In this document: in pieces, positions 1 to 7,607 of the stretch | How positions within the stretch are numbered: the stretch's first letter is position 1 | How the letters are laid out: every line of letters begins with the position of its first letter | NCBI GenBank assembly: GCA_000719105.1 | Contig: JODX01000035.1 | Location: 1-44,252 of the forward strand | Source: Streptomyces sclerotialus | GTDB lineage: Bacteria > Actinomycetota > Actinomycetes > Streptomycetales > Streptomycetaceae | Reading direction: 5' to 3' | DNA: 44,252 bases | Translations under genes and position numbers: made by a program | The notes under the pieces: generated by a model | Database searches by the model: none | What the model was told of the DNA's origin: nothing | Seen by the model: only the letters and a program-made list of their open reading frames with translations

Positions 1-284
1 AGCCACGACAGCGCGGTGACGTCGTCCGGGAGTTTCGGCGCCCCCGGCCGGATCCGTACCCGGGTTCCGGGCCCGTGCAGCGACGGCTGCCGCGGCGGGG
101 CCGTGGCTCTCGGCGCGCGCGGGTCCGCCATGGGGGGAGGGGCCGCGGCGGCCCCCGGTGCGAGGGCGGGAGCCGTCGCTCCGATCGCACAGACGGCGGA
201 GCAGGACACCGCGACCCGGGCCGAGAAGGCGCGGGCCGAGAGAACGCGGGCCGAGAGGACGCGGGCCGAGAATCCGATGGTCAT
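1..284 (-). CDS. Putative secreted protein, 5' part only (runs off window start)
   Basis: An open frame without stop runs from an ATG at 284 to the left edge, so about 94 N-terminal residues are visible. It begins with a pentapeptide repeat (FSARV-LSARV-LSARA-FSARV), then a small hydrophobic Ala-rich stretch ending AAAAPPP that reads like a signal peptide, then a Pro/Arg-rich segment ending near DDVTALSWL. Third codon positions are strongly G/C, as expected for a real gene. No strong Shine-Dalgarno site precedes the ATG, so the start is uncertain, and the repeat may lie upstream of a later true start (an ATG lies at residue 52). It is in the same direction as the Rho-like gene, 106 bp downstream of the latter's stop. 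The function cannot be told from the visible part. Confidence 0.5.
   Translation of the reverse strand, partial: MTIGFSARVLSARVLSARAFSARVAVSCSAVCAIGATAPALAPGAAAAPPPMADPRAPRATAPPRQPSLHGPGTRVRIRPGAPKLPDDVTALSW
214..273. repeat. Four tandem 15-bp units inside a coding N terminus
   Basis: Four 15-bp units (214-228, 229-243, 244-258, 259-273) share the core CGGGCCGAGA. The period is a multiple of three, so on the minus strand copy-number change would add or remove SARVL-type pentapeptides without shifting frame. Confidence 0.8.
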
Positions 285-390
285 GCCGCCAACGTAGGAA
301 CGCGCACGGCGTCCGTCCGGGTGCCGGGGCCGAGGGCGGGGTCCGAGCACTCGGATGCATCAAAGGGGGCCCGGAAGGGGGAGCGTACGC

Positions 391-1536
391 TCACGAAGGG
401 GGCAGCGTCGGCTGCACCTGGCGCAGGAAGGCCGCGTTGTCCGGAGTGGCACGCAACCGCTCCAGCAGTGTTTCGAGGTACGCCCGGTCCTGGCCGTCGC
501 GGGAGCGCAGGGCGCGCCGCAGTCCGCGTACGGCCGTCAACTCGCCGCTGGACAGCAGGAGTTCCTCGCGGCGGGTGCCGGAGGGGACGATGTCGACGGC
601 CGGGTAGACCCGGCGGTCCGAGAGGGCGCGGTCGAGGCGGAGCTCCATGTTGCCGGTGCTCTTGAGCTCCTCGAAGAAGAAGTCGTCGGCGCGTGAGCCG
701 GTCTCCACCAGCGCCGTGGCGAGGACGGTGAGCGAGCCGCCCTCCTCGGTCCGGCGTGCGGCGCCGAAGAGCCGCTTGGGGCCGTGCAGCGCGGCGGCGT
801 CGACACCGCCGCTCAGGGTGCGGCCACCGGCTGCGGCCGCGTTGTTGTGCGTCCGGCACAGGCGGGTCAGCGAGTCCATCAGGATCACGACGTCCTCGCC
901 CTGCTCGACGAGGCGCTTGGCGCGCTCCACGACGAGTTCGGCGAGTGCGATGTGCTGCTTCGGTGTCCGGTCGAACGTCGAGGCGAAGACCTCGCCGCGT
1001 ACGGAGCGCCGCATGTCCGTGACTTCCTCGGGGCGTTCGTCGAGCAGGAGGACCATCAGGCGGCACTCGGGATGGTTGCCGGTGATCGCGGCGGCCAGCT
1101 GCTGGAGCAGGACCGTCTTGCCGGTCTTCGGCGGTGCCACGATCAGGCCGCGCTGGCCCTTGCCGACGGGTGCCACCAGGTCGACGAGCCGGCCGGTCAG
1201 CCCGCTCGCCGGATGCTCGAGGCGGAGCCGGTCGTGCGGGTGCAGCGGGGTGAGGTCGCGGAAGTGCGGGCGGGTGCGCAGCTCTTCGGGCGCACGGCCG
1301 TTGATCAGCGCGACCTCGGTGAGGGCGCGCCGGTCGCCCCCCACGCCGTCGACGGTGTCGCCCTTGCGCAGCCCGTACCGGCGGACGAGCGCGGCGGGGA
1401 CCTGCGGGTCGCCCGGGGAGGGCAGGCAGCCCTCGGTGCGCAGGTGGCCCTGGCCGCCCGGTACGAGGTCGAGGACGCCGGAGACGGGGGCCGTCGACCG
1501 CCGCGGGGAGGAGGAGGTTTCGAGTGTGGTGGTCAT
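391..1536 (-). CDS. rho: Short paralogue of transcription termination factor Rho
   Basis: Encodes a 381-residue Rho-type RNA-dependent ATPase/helicase, a cytoplasmic hexamer that terminates transcription. Visible are the oligonucleotide-binding cold-shock-like domain (about residues 20-100), Walker A PPKTGKT, the segment LLLDERPEEVTDM, the LMDSLTRL Walker B region and the secondary-channel motif RTLSGGVD. Start ATG 1536 is chosen because GAGAGGAC lies just upstream; a longer open frame to 1725 only runs through a tandem repeat. It lacks the N-terminal helix domain and the long Arg/Asp-rich insertion that the main Streptomyces Rho (near 700 residues) carries, and its neighbours are not the hom-thr-rho-prfA cluster. 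I therefore infer a second, minimal Rho rather than the housekeeping copy. The catalytic residues look intact. Confidence 0.88.
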   Translation of the reverse strand: MTTTLETSSSPRRSTAPVSGVLDLVPGGQGHLRTEGCLPSPGDPQVPAALVRRYGLRKGDTVDGVGGDRRALTEVALINGRAPEELRTRPHFRDLTPLHPHDRLRLEHPASGLTGRLVDLVAPVGKGQRGLIVAPPKTGKTVLLQQLAAAITGNHPECRLMVLLLDERPEEVTDMRRSVRGEVFASTFDRTPKQHIALAELVVERAKRLVEQGEDVVILMDSLTRLCRTHNNAAAAGGRTLSGGVDAAALHGPKRLFGAARRTEEGGSLTVLATALVETGSRADDFFFEELKSTGNMELRLDRALSDRRVYPAVDIVPSGTRREELLLSSGELTAVRGLRRALRSRDGQDRAYLETLLERLRATPDNAAFLRQVQPTLPPS

Positions 1537-1664
1537 GGGTGGGTGTCCTCTCGGTACAGAACGGACAGACGCAGGGGGGAGAAGAGGGAGAAGCCGTGCG
1601 GAGGCGGAAGGGACACGCCTCGGTACGGCGGGAGACACCGCGTCCTGGTGATCGTGACGCGCGG

Positions 1665-1730
1665 CGCGTGATCTGTGACGCATGATCTGCGATGCGTGAT
1701 CTGCGGCGCGTGACACCTGACGCACGATGC
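1665..1730. repeat. 14-bp tandem repeats upstream of the rho paralogue
   Basis: Units start at 1665, 1679, 1693, 1707 and 1721. The first three are near-identical (CGCGTGATCTGTGA type), the last two degenerate (CGCGTGACACCTGA, CGCACGATGC). They lie 130-190 bp upstream of the Rho start, where its promoter is expected, and could be operator iterons or simple slippage repeats. Confidence 0.7.
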
Positions 1731-1846
1731 GGTGCTGCGGGAGCCGCTACGCCTGGCCGGACATCGACGGGCGGATCGGCGAACTGGATGAAGAACTGGC
1801 ACCGGCACCCGAGAAGGGGCGCACACGTGTGCTAACCACACTGTAA
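1727..1846 (+). CDS. Possible 39-residue small protein
   Basis: A short frame from ATG 1727 to TAA 1844-1846 begins MRCCGSRYAWPDIDG and continues with an acidic segment and a basic tail. The composition is protein-like, but there is no convincing ribosome site, the start lies in the tandem repeat, and third positions are less G/C-rich than in neighbouring genes. It may instead be the conserved tail of a lost gene. I do not recognise it. Confidence 0.25.
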   Translation: MRCCGSRYAWPDIDGRIGELDEELAPAPEKGRTRVLTTL

Positions 1847-1940
1847 CACCGGTCATGGGTCATCCGGCGGGGGAATCTGCGCGGCAGAGACCTCGGCGCG
1901 AGTTGAACCCCGGACGCGCAGGAGCCGTACAGGTGGGGGT

Positions 1941-1969
1941 GGCCGGCCGGCCCACCGCGCCGGCCGGCC
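1941..1969 (+). promoter_or_regulatory. Strong hairpin in the 5' leader of the LtaS-like gene
   Basis: GGCCGGCCGGC at 1941-1951 and GCCGGCCGGCC at 1959-1969 form a perfect 11-bp stem with a 7-nt loop, about 40 nt before the GTG start of the next gene. No T-run follows, so it may be an attenuating or RNA-stabilising structure rather than a terminator. Confidence 0.55.
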
Positions 1970-2010
1970 TGCCTGCCACCACCGTGCCACCCACCGGAAG
2001 GACACTCGGG

Positions 2011-3816
2011 GTGTCGCTCTTCACACGCTTCCGTCACCTGCCCGACGCGGACCGGGCGGCTCCGGACGAGACGACAGGGCAGGAGGCCGAGGCCCCGGGA
2101 CGGGGAGCCCGCCTTCGCGCCTGGCGCGCCAAGTACCCGGCCGCCGCACGCGCACTCGCCCGTTCGGTCAGTGTTCTGGCCGCCGCCCTCGTGCTGTTCG
2201 CCCTGCTCATGCCGGGCGACGCCGAGCGCTTCGGGCCGCAGCAGTTCCTGCGGCTGCCGGTCGAGGCGATCCTCGGCGCGGGGCTGCTGCTCGTGCTGCC
2301 GCACCGGCCGAGGCGGGTCGCCGCCGTGCTCATGGGGGCCGGCCTCGCCGCGCTGGTGGTGCTCAAGGTCCTCGACATCGGGTTCCACCAGTTCCTGGGC
2401 CGGGAGTTCAACCTGGTGCTCGACTGGGGGCTGCTCGACGACGCCACGTCGTACCTGGAGGACACCGCCGGCCGTACGGGCGCGCTCGGCGCCGTGACCG
2501 GGGCAGCGGTGCTCGTCCTGCTCCTGCTCGCCGCGCTGACACTGGCGGTGCTCCGGCTGGCCGGTCTCCTGGCCCGCAACCGGGACACCGCCGTACGGAC
2601 GGTAGTCACCGCCGGAACCGTGTGGATCACCTGCGCGGCGCTGGGGCTGCACCTGTTCGGCACCACGCCGGTCGCGTCGAGGAACACCATCGGGCTGGTC
2701 CAGGAACGGGGGCACCGGGTGCGGGCGGCGTTGCACGACGAGGCCGTGTTCGCGGCTCAGGCGCGGCGGGACGCCTTCGCCGACGTACCGTCCGACCGGC
2801 TGCTCACCGCACTGCGCGGCAAGGACGTCGTCTTCGCGTTCATCGAGAGCTACGGGCGCAGCGCGATCGAGGACGAGGCCACCGCGCCCGGAGTCGGCGC
2901 CGTGCTCGACGCCGGCACCGAGAGCCTGCGCGAGGCCGGGTACTCCGCCAGGAGCGGCTGGCTGACCTCGTCGACGTACGGCGGCAGCAGCTGGCTCGGC
3001 CACTCCACCTTCCTCACGGGGCTCTGGATCGACAACCAGAGCCGCTACCGCACCGTCACCGCCGGGGACCGGCTGACCCTCACCGGTGCCTTCCGGCGCA
3101 CCGGCGCCTGGCGCACGGTCGGCATCATGCCGGGCGTCACCAAGAACTGGCCCGAGGGCCGCTTCTACGGATTCGACCGGGTCTACGACTCCCGCGACCT
3201 CGGCTACCGCGGCCCGAAGTTCAGCTGGTCGACCATGCCCGACCAGTACGCCCTCAGCGCGTACGAACGCCTGGAACACGGCAGGAAGCACGACAAGCCG
3301 CTGATGTCGCAGCTCATCCTCACCTCCAGCCACCAGCCCTGGGCGCCGCTGCCGAAGATGATCGACTGGGACGACGTCGGCGACGGATCCGTCTACCGGG
3401 ACATCGAGAAGGCGGGCGAGGACCCGGCGGACGTCTTCTCCGACGGCACCGAGGTGAAGCGGGAGTACGGCAGGTCCATCGCGTACTCGCTGCGCAGCCT
3501 CTTCGAGTACGTGGAACGGTACGGCAGCGACGACACGGTGCTCGTCTTCCTCGGTGACCACCAGCCCATGGCCCGGGTCAGCGGCGACGGCGCCGGACAC
3601 GACGTGCCCGTCAGCATCGTCGCCCACGATCCGGAGGTCCTCGACCGGATCGGCGACTGGGGCTGGGCCGACGGTCTGAAGCCCCGGAAGGACACCCCGG
3701 TATGGCGGATGGACGCCTTCCGCGACCGCTTCCTGACGGCGTACGGGCCGCATCCGGCGGAGGACGGGAAGACGGCCCCCGCCGCGGCCCCCGTCCCGTC
3801 CACTCCCGGCCGTTGA
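2011..3816 (+). CDS. LtaS/sulfatase-superfamily membrane phosphotransferase-like protein
   Basis: Predicted 601-residue membrane protein with four or five N-terminal membrane segments (about residues 50-70, 85-100, 103-125, 160-190 and 197-215) followed by an extracytoplasmic alkaline-phosphatase/sulfatase-fold domain (about 270-580). Metal-site features include FIESYGRS (E279), the Ser/Thr cluster STYGGSS (about 321-327) where the catalytic Thr/Ser would sit, and GDHQP (D516, H517). Such proteins transfer phosphoglycerol or phosphoethanolamine groups to envelope polymers or lipids; the substrate here is unknown. GTG 2011 is chosen because GGAAGGA lies 8 bp upstream and the preceding in-frame sequence is not protein-like. 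It is monocistronic, convergent with the GH13 gene after a 23-bp gap, and its leader holds a stable hairpin. Confidence 0.82.
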   Translation: MSLFTRFRHLPDADRAAPDETTGQEAEAPGRGARLRAWRAKYPAAARALARSVSVLAAALVLFALLMPGDAERFGPQQFLRLPVEAILGAGLLLVLPHRPRRVAAVLMGAGLAALVVLKVLDIGFHQFLGREFNLVLDWGLLDDATSYLEDTAGRTGALGAVTGAAVLVLLLLAALTLAVLRLAGLLARNRDTAVRTVVTAGTVWITCAALGLHLFGTTPVASRNTIGLVQERGHRVRAALHDEAVFAAQARRDAFADVPSDRLLTALRGKDVVFAFIESYGRSAIEDEATAPGVGAVLDAGTESLREAGYSARSGWLTSSTYGGSSWLGHSTFLTGLWIDNQSRYRTVTAGDRLTLTGAFRRTGAWRTVGIMPGVTKNWPEGRFYGFDRVYDSRDLGYRGPKFSWSTMPDQYALSAYERLEHGRKHDKPLMSQLILTSSHQPWAPLPKMIDWDDVGDGSVYRDIEKAGEDPADVFSDGTEVKREYGRSIAYSLRSLFEYVERYGSDDTVLVFLGDHQPMARVSGDGAGHDVPVSIVAHDPEVLDRIGDWGWADGLKPRKDTPVWRMDAFRDRFLTAYGPHPAEDGKTAPAAAPVPSTPGR

Positions 3817-3839
3817 CGGGACGGAGGCCGCTTGCGGTG

Positions 3840-5429
3840 CTAGTGGTCGCGGTCGAGCGCGAAGATCCCGAAGCCGAAGCCCCGGGCCTTGACGGTGCCG
3901 TTGCCGAGGACCACCCCCGACGCCTCCAGCACCCCGCCGTTCCCCTCGAACGGCCAACGCACCTCGTCACGGCCCGGGTTGACCACCACCAGATACCGCC
4001 CGCCCCGTACGTACACGAACGGGTGGCCGGAGTGCAGCACCTCGACCGAACCGCCGGAGCCCAGCTCGGGAGTGCTGGTGCGCAGGGCGATCAGGCGGCG
4101 CACCAGATGCAGCAGGGAGGTGTCGTCGGCGCGCTGGTCGGCCACGGACGGGCGGCCCGGGGACGGGTCGAGCGGCAGGTAGAAGCGGTCGGCGGGGGCG
4201 CTGGAGAAGCCCGCGCCCGGGCCGTCGTCCCACTGCATGGGCGTACGCGACCCCGCCCGGTTGTAGCGCGGACCGAGGACGCTGCCCTCCTTGTCGGGCA
4301 GGTCCGGGACGTACCGCATACCGATCTCGTCGCCGTAGTAGATCGCCGGCAGTGTCGGCCAGGTGAGCTGGAACGCGAATGCGGCGGGGAGCTGCTCGGC
4401 GGTGCGGGGACCGCAGTTGAGCCGGGAGAAGTCGTGGTTGGCGGTGGGCAGGGCGACGAACCCGGCGTCACCGACGGCGGCGGCCGCCTTCCGCCAGGCC
4501 TCGACGAAAGGGCGCGGCGAGCCCTTGCCGCTCGCGTCGAAGAAGCAGTCCAGGGGGTCCCAGGCCTCGTTCACCGTGCCCTCGCCGTTGCTCCACAGCG
4601 AGCGCAGGGCCAGCCCGTCGGCGGGCCCGCCGAACTGGAGGAAGAAGTCCGCGTGGAAGCCGGCCGGGACCGACACCTCGGGCTCGCCCCACTCCGACAG
4701 CAGCACCGCCTCCGGGTGCGCGCCGTCCAGCCAGTGCCGCAGCTCCGTCCACACCCGTGCGGTCTCCACCTTGCCGGGATCGTCCTTGACCAGCGACGAC
4801 GCCATGTCGACGCGGAACCCGGACACGCCGAGACGCAGCCAGTGGTCCATGACCGTGCGCAGCGCCTCGCGGTTGGCGCGCGGCCCCGCGGAGTCGACCG
4901 GCTGCCGCCACGGCTCGGCCGGGTCGTCGCGCGCGTAGCCGAAGTTGAGGGCGGGCTGGGAGTCGAAGAAGTTCGGCAGGTAGGCGCCCGGGCGGGTACC
5001 GGGGGAGGGGACGAAGCCCTGGGGGCAGCCTTCGGACGCCCAGATGTAGCGGTGGTCGTCCGGGTCGTCCATGGACGCGCGGAACCACGGGTGCTCGTCG
5101 GAGGTGTGGCCGGCGACCAGGTCGAGCAGGACGCGGATGCCGCGCCGGCCCGCCTCGTCGACCAGCCGGGCGAGGTCGTCGTTCGAGCCGTAGCGGGGTG
5201 CGACGTTCAGGTAGTCCGCGACGTCGTACCCGGCGTCGCGGAACGGCGAGACGAAGCAGGGGTTGAGCCAGACGGTGTTGACGCCCAGCCGGACGAGGTG
5301 GTCGAGGTGCTCGGTGATCCCGTTGAAGTCGCCGATGCCGTCGCCGTTCGAGTCGGCGAACGACTGCGGGTAGATCTGGTAGAAGACGGCGTCGGCCAGC
5401 CATGCGGGGGCGGGACGGAACGTGGTCAT
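3840..5429 (-). CDS. GH13 alpha-glucosidase/alpha-amylase family enzyme
   Basis: Cytoplasmic 529-residue glycoside hydrolase family 13 enzyme without signal peptide. The (beta/alpha)8 barrel begins at VFYQIYPQSF, the start of the oligo-1,6-glucosidase/trehalose-synthase-like subfamilies. Conserved regions are DLVAGHTS (region I), GFRVDM with nucleophile D208, LSEWGEPE with acid/base E246, and NHD with D333, so it should be active on alpha-glucosides. The Ca-site-like loop DSNGDGIGDFNG (26-37) is present. Exact substrate (maltose, isomaltose, trehalose) cannot be told. It is divergent from the methyltransferase gene. A TATCGT hexamer lies 6 nt before the ATG with no Shine-Dalgarno site, which suggests leaderless translation. 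Confidence 0.9.
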   Translation of the reverse strand: MTTFRPAPAWLADAVFYQIYPQSFADSNGDGIGDFNGITEHLDHLVRLGVNTVWLNPCFVSPFRDAGYDVADYLNVAPRYGSNDDLARLVDEAGRRGIRVLLDLVAGHTSDEHPWFRASMDDPDDHRYIWASEGCPQGFVPSPGTRPGAYLPNFFDSQPALNFGYARDDPAEPWRQPVDSAGPRANREALRTVMDHWLRLGVSGFRVDMASSLVKDDPGKVETARVWTELRHWLDGAHPEAVLLSEWGEPEVSVPAGFHADFFLQFGGPADGLALRSLWSNGEGTVNEAWDPLDCFFDASGKGSPRPFVEAWRKAAAAVGDAGFVALPTANHDFSRLNCGPRTAEQLPAAFAFQLTWPTLPAIYYGDEIGMRYVPDLPDKEGSVLGPRYNRAGSRTPMQWDDGPGAGFSSAPADRFYLPLDPSPGRPSVADQRADDTSLLHLVRRLIALRTSTPELGSGGSVEVLHSGHPFVYVRGGRYLVVVNPGRDEVRWPFEGNGGVLEASGVVLGNGTVKARGFGFGIFALDRDH

Positions 5430-5435
5430 GACGCG

Positions 5436-5441
5436 ACGATA
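5436..5441 (-). promoter_or_regulatory. -10 box for probable leaderless GH13 transcript
   Basis: TATCGT on the minus strand lies 6 nt upstream of ATG 5429, the spacing expected when transcription starts at the start codon. No clear -35 hexamer was found. Confidence 0.4.
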
Positions 5442-5499
5442 GGCCAGTGCGCGCGCGTGGCGCTGCCCCGCCGCTCCGGCGGCGGAGCCGCTCAGCCGG

Positions 5500-5527
5500 T
5501 TGCCTCCCGGCCCGCTGCGCCTAAGCT
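5500..5527 (+). promoter_or_regulatory. Promoter for probable leaderless methyltransferase transcript
   Basis: TTGCCT (5500-5505), a 16-bp spacer and TAAGCT (5522-5527) end 6 nt before ATG 5534, and no ribosome site is present, so transcription probably starts at the ATG. Confidence 0.5.
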
Positions 5528-5533
5528 GAGCCG

Positions 5534-6307
5534 ATGTTCACCCCGCAAGGTCCCAGCCTCCGCGAACTCGCCGTCCAGGCCCTGTCCTCCGTCGAGCACG
5601 GCTACGACCTGCTGGCGCCGAAGTTCGACCACACGCCGTTCCGTACGCCCGACCACGTCCTGGACGCGGTCGAGGAAGCGCTGTCGGCCATGGGCCCGTT
5701 CGACCACGGGCTGGACCTGTGCTGCGGTACCGGCGCCGGGACGGGTGTGCTGCGCGAGCTGTGCCGGGAGAGCGTGACCGGGGTGGACATCAGCGAGGGC
5801 ATGCTCGCCGTCCACGCGGCGCGCGGTCCGGTGGACCCCGCCCCGTCCGGACCGCGCGCCGCCCTGGTGCGTGGCGATGCCCTCGCCCTGCCGTTCGGGC
5901 CCGCCTTCGATCTCGTCGTGAGTTTCGGAGCGTTCGGGCACTTCCTGCCGCGGGAACTGCCCGCGCTGTTCGCCCAGGTCCACTCCGTACTGCGGCCGGG
6001 CGGGCGGTTCGCGTTCCCGCTGCCCGCGCCCGCCCCGCCCGGATCTCTGCCGTACTGGGCCACGCTGGGTTTCGACACGGCGATGCGCGTGCGCAACGCC
6101 GTGTGGCGCCCGCCGTTCGTCATGTACTACCGGCCGTTCCGGCTCGGGCTCGTGCGGCCGGGACTGGAACGGGCCGGTTTCGACGTGGAGCTGTTTGCAC
6201 TGCCCGGGTTCGGACGGAGACCCGACGGCAGCCCGCGGTGCCGGCTGGTCGTGGCGACCCGGCGGCCTGCCGCGGCCACGGAGCCGGGCGGTGTGCGACC
6301 TGCCTAG
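5534..6307 (+). CDS. Class I SAM-dependent methyltransferase
   Basis: A 257-residue soluble enzyme of the UbiE/type-11 methyltransferase group. Motif I LDLCCGTGAGTG (60-71) binds S-adenosylmethionine. The acidic residue ending strand two is in VTGVDISEGM, and the post-I and motif II regions follow (LPFGPAFDLVVSFGAFGHF, then LRPGGRF). The C-terminal third has an insertion rich in aromatic residues that probably shapes the substrate pocket. The substrate is unknown: neighbours are an amylase-family gene (divergent) and a beta-lactamase-family gene (convergent) and give no clue. It has its own promoter and is not in an operon. Its stop codon lies inside an 18-bp direct repeat shared with the end of the convergent gene. 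Confidence 0.85.
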   Translation: MFTPQGPSLRELAVQALSSVEHGYDLLAPKFDHTPFRTPDHVLDAVEEALSAMGPFDHGLDLCCGTGAGTGVLRELCRESVTGVDISEGMLAVHAARGPVDPAPSGPRAALVRGDALALPFGPAFDLVVSFGAFGHFLPRELPALFAQVHSVLRPGGRFAFPLPAPAPPGSLPYWATLGFDTAMRVRNAVWRPPFVMYYRPFRLGLVRPGLERAGFDVELFALPGFGRRPDGSPRCRLVVATRRPAAATEPGGVRPA

Positions 6308-6326
6308 CGGTGTGCGAGCTGCCTAG
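6290..6326. repeat. 18-bp direct repeat spanning two convergent stop codons
   Basis: GGTGTGCGACCTGCCTAG (6290-6307) and GGTGTGCGAGCTGCCTAG (6309-6326) differ at one base. The CTAG of the first copy gives the TAG stop of the plus-strand gene, and the CTAG of the second gives the TAG stop of the minus-strand gene. Confidence 0.85.
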
Positions 6327-6333
6327 AGGCAGC
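6318..6333. terminator. Small bidirectional hairpin between convergent genes
   Basis: GCTGCC-TAGA-GGCAGC forms a 6-bp stem with a 4-nt loop exactly at the convergent gene ends. It is short and has no T-run, so termination strength is doubtful. Confidence 0.35.
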
Positions 6334-7477
6334 CGTACACCGCGTCCACGAGGGCCATCTTCCGCGGGTCGTCGGCGATGTGCGAGCCCATGCGGTTCAT
6401 GACGTACCCCAGGGAGACACCGGCCTCGGGGTCGGCGAGCCCGCAGGAGCCGCCGAATCCGTCGTGCCCGAACGCCCTCGGGTTGGGCCCGTACGAGCCG
6501 TTCGGACCGCTGAGCCACAGCCCGAGCCCGAGCTCCGTCTCGTGCCCGAACCCGGCGCCGAGCACCAGGTCACGGCAGCTTCCCTGCCCCTCGCGGACCC
6601 GTTCGGCGGCCTCCGGTGACAGCACCCGGCGCCCGCCCCACGCACCGCGCAGCGCGAGGATGCCGTACAGCTCGGCGATCGCCCGGGCGGTGCCGTGGCC
6701 GTTCGCGGCGGGCACCTCGGCGGCGCGCCACCGCGGGGAGTTGGCGCCGGCGGCGCCCACCACCGGGTTGGTGAAGGCGGCGATCGCGGCGGGCGCCGGC
6801 CGGTCGAGGACCGCGGCCTGTGCGCCGCGGTCCGTGACCGGCGCCTGCACCAGTTCGGCCGCCCGCCCCCACTCCTTCTCCGGCAGCCCGATGGTGAAGT
6901 CGATGCCGAGGGGCCGGGTCACCTCCTGCTCCAGGAATGCGCCCGGCAGCAGGCCCGTGATCCGCCGCACCACCTCACCGACCAGGAAACCGAAGGTCAG
7001 CGCGTGGTACCCGGACCTGGTTCCCGGCTCCCACCAGGGCTCCTGCGCGGCGAGCCGCCGCACGGTCAGCTCCCAGTCGCAGAGCTCCTCCAGCGAGTGC
7101 GGCTCACGCGGCCCGGACAGGCCCGCCCGGTGGGACAGCAGATGCCGTACGAGAACGCCTTCCTTGCCCGCCGCCGCGAACTCCGGCCAGTAGGCGGCGA
7201 CGGGCGCGTCCAGGTCCAGCAGACCGCGGTCGGCCAGGATGTGCGCGCACAGTGCGGTCGGCCCCTTGGTGGTCGACCACACGTTGACGAGTGTGTCCCG
7301 GGCCCAGGGGCGGGTGTGCGCGGGATCCGCCCAGCCGCCCCACAGGTCCACCACGGTCTCGCCGTCGAGCGTCACGGCCACCGCCGCACCCAGCTCGCCA
7401 CGGTCCTGGAAGTTCTCCTCGAACGCCGTGCGCACCGCGCCGAACCGTGGATCGCAGTGGCCGTGAACCTGGGACAT
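6323..7477 (-). CDS. Serine hydrolase of the class C beta-lactamase family
   Basis: A 384-residue member of the beta-lactamase/penicillin-binding-protein-like hydrolases (EstB/LACTB-like carboxylesterases). The nucleophile motif SxxK is STTK (S68, K71) and the second-motif Tyr is probably Y156 in SGYHALTFG. A C-terminal GHDGFGG corresponds to the HxG/KTG position. There is no signal peptide, which argues for an intracellular esterase rather than a secreted antibiotic-degrading enzyme. Start ATG 7477 is followed by the family-like N terminus (GxxxGAAVAVTLDGE). The gene is monocistronic with a promoter region holding 13-bp repeats and a TetR-operator-like palindrome. The substrate is unknown. 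Confidence 0.85.
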   Translation of the reverse strand: MSQVHGHCDPRFGAVRTAFEENFQDRGELGAAVAVTLDGETVVDLWGGWADPAHTRPWARDTLVNVWSTTKGPTALCAHILADRGLLDLDAPVAAYWPEFAAAGKEGVLVRHLLSHRAGLSGPREPHSLEELCDWELTVRRLAAQEPWWEPGTRSGYHALTFGFLVGEVVRRITGLLPGAFLEQEVTRPLGIDFTIGLPEKEWGRAAELVQAPVTDRGAQAAVLDRPAPAAIAAFTNPVVGAAGANSPRWRAAEVPAANGHGTARAIAELYGILALRGAWGGRRVLSPEAAERVREGQGSCRDLVLGAGFGHETELGLGLWLSGPNGSYGPNPRAFGHDGFGGSCGLADPEAGVSLGYVMNRMGSHIADDPRKMALVDAVYGCL

Positions 7478-7540
7478 GAGCCCTCCGTCGTCCGTCGCGC
7501 GGGAAAGCCCGGGACGGGCCCGGGCCTCCTGTACGTACTG

Positions 7541-7586
7541 ATCGAACGTACCGATCGAACATACCGACTGGTCGGACCGTGAGGAA
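7541..7586 (-). promoter_or_regulatory. Promoter with palindromic operator and 13-bp repeats for the serine hydrolase gene
   Basis: On the minus strand TTCCTC (7586-7581), a 17-bp spacer and TATGTT (7563-7558) form a possible promoter. The inverted repeat CCGACTGGTCGG (7564-7575) sits inside the spacer and resembles TetR-family operators. Two tandem 13-bp units, ATCGAACGTACCG (7541-7553) and ATCGAACATACCG (7554-7566), cover the -10 and the likely start. No regulator gene is adjacent. Confidence 0.45.
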
Positions 7587-7607
7587 GGGCCCGTGGGCCC
7601 GTAGGGC

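Noticed and set aside
391..1725. Longer Rho starting at 1725
   Set aside because: The extra 63 codons run through a tandem repeat and lack a ribosome site, while ATG 1536 has one.
1747..3957. 736-codon open frame on the minus strand opposite the LtaS-like gene
   Set aside because: It mirrors the plus-strand gene, has Arg/Gly/Pro/Gln-rich shadow composition and no domain; the plus-strand gene has clear family motifs.
3702..5777. 691-codon plus-strand frame opposite the GH13 gene
   Set aside because: Shadow frame; the GH13 enzyme on the other strand has all catalytic motifs.
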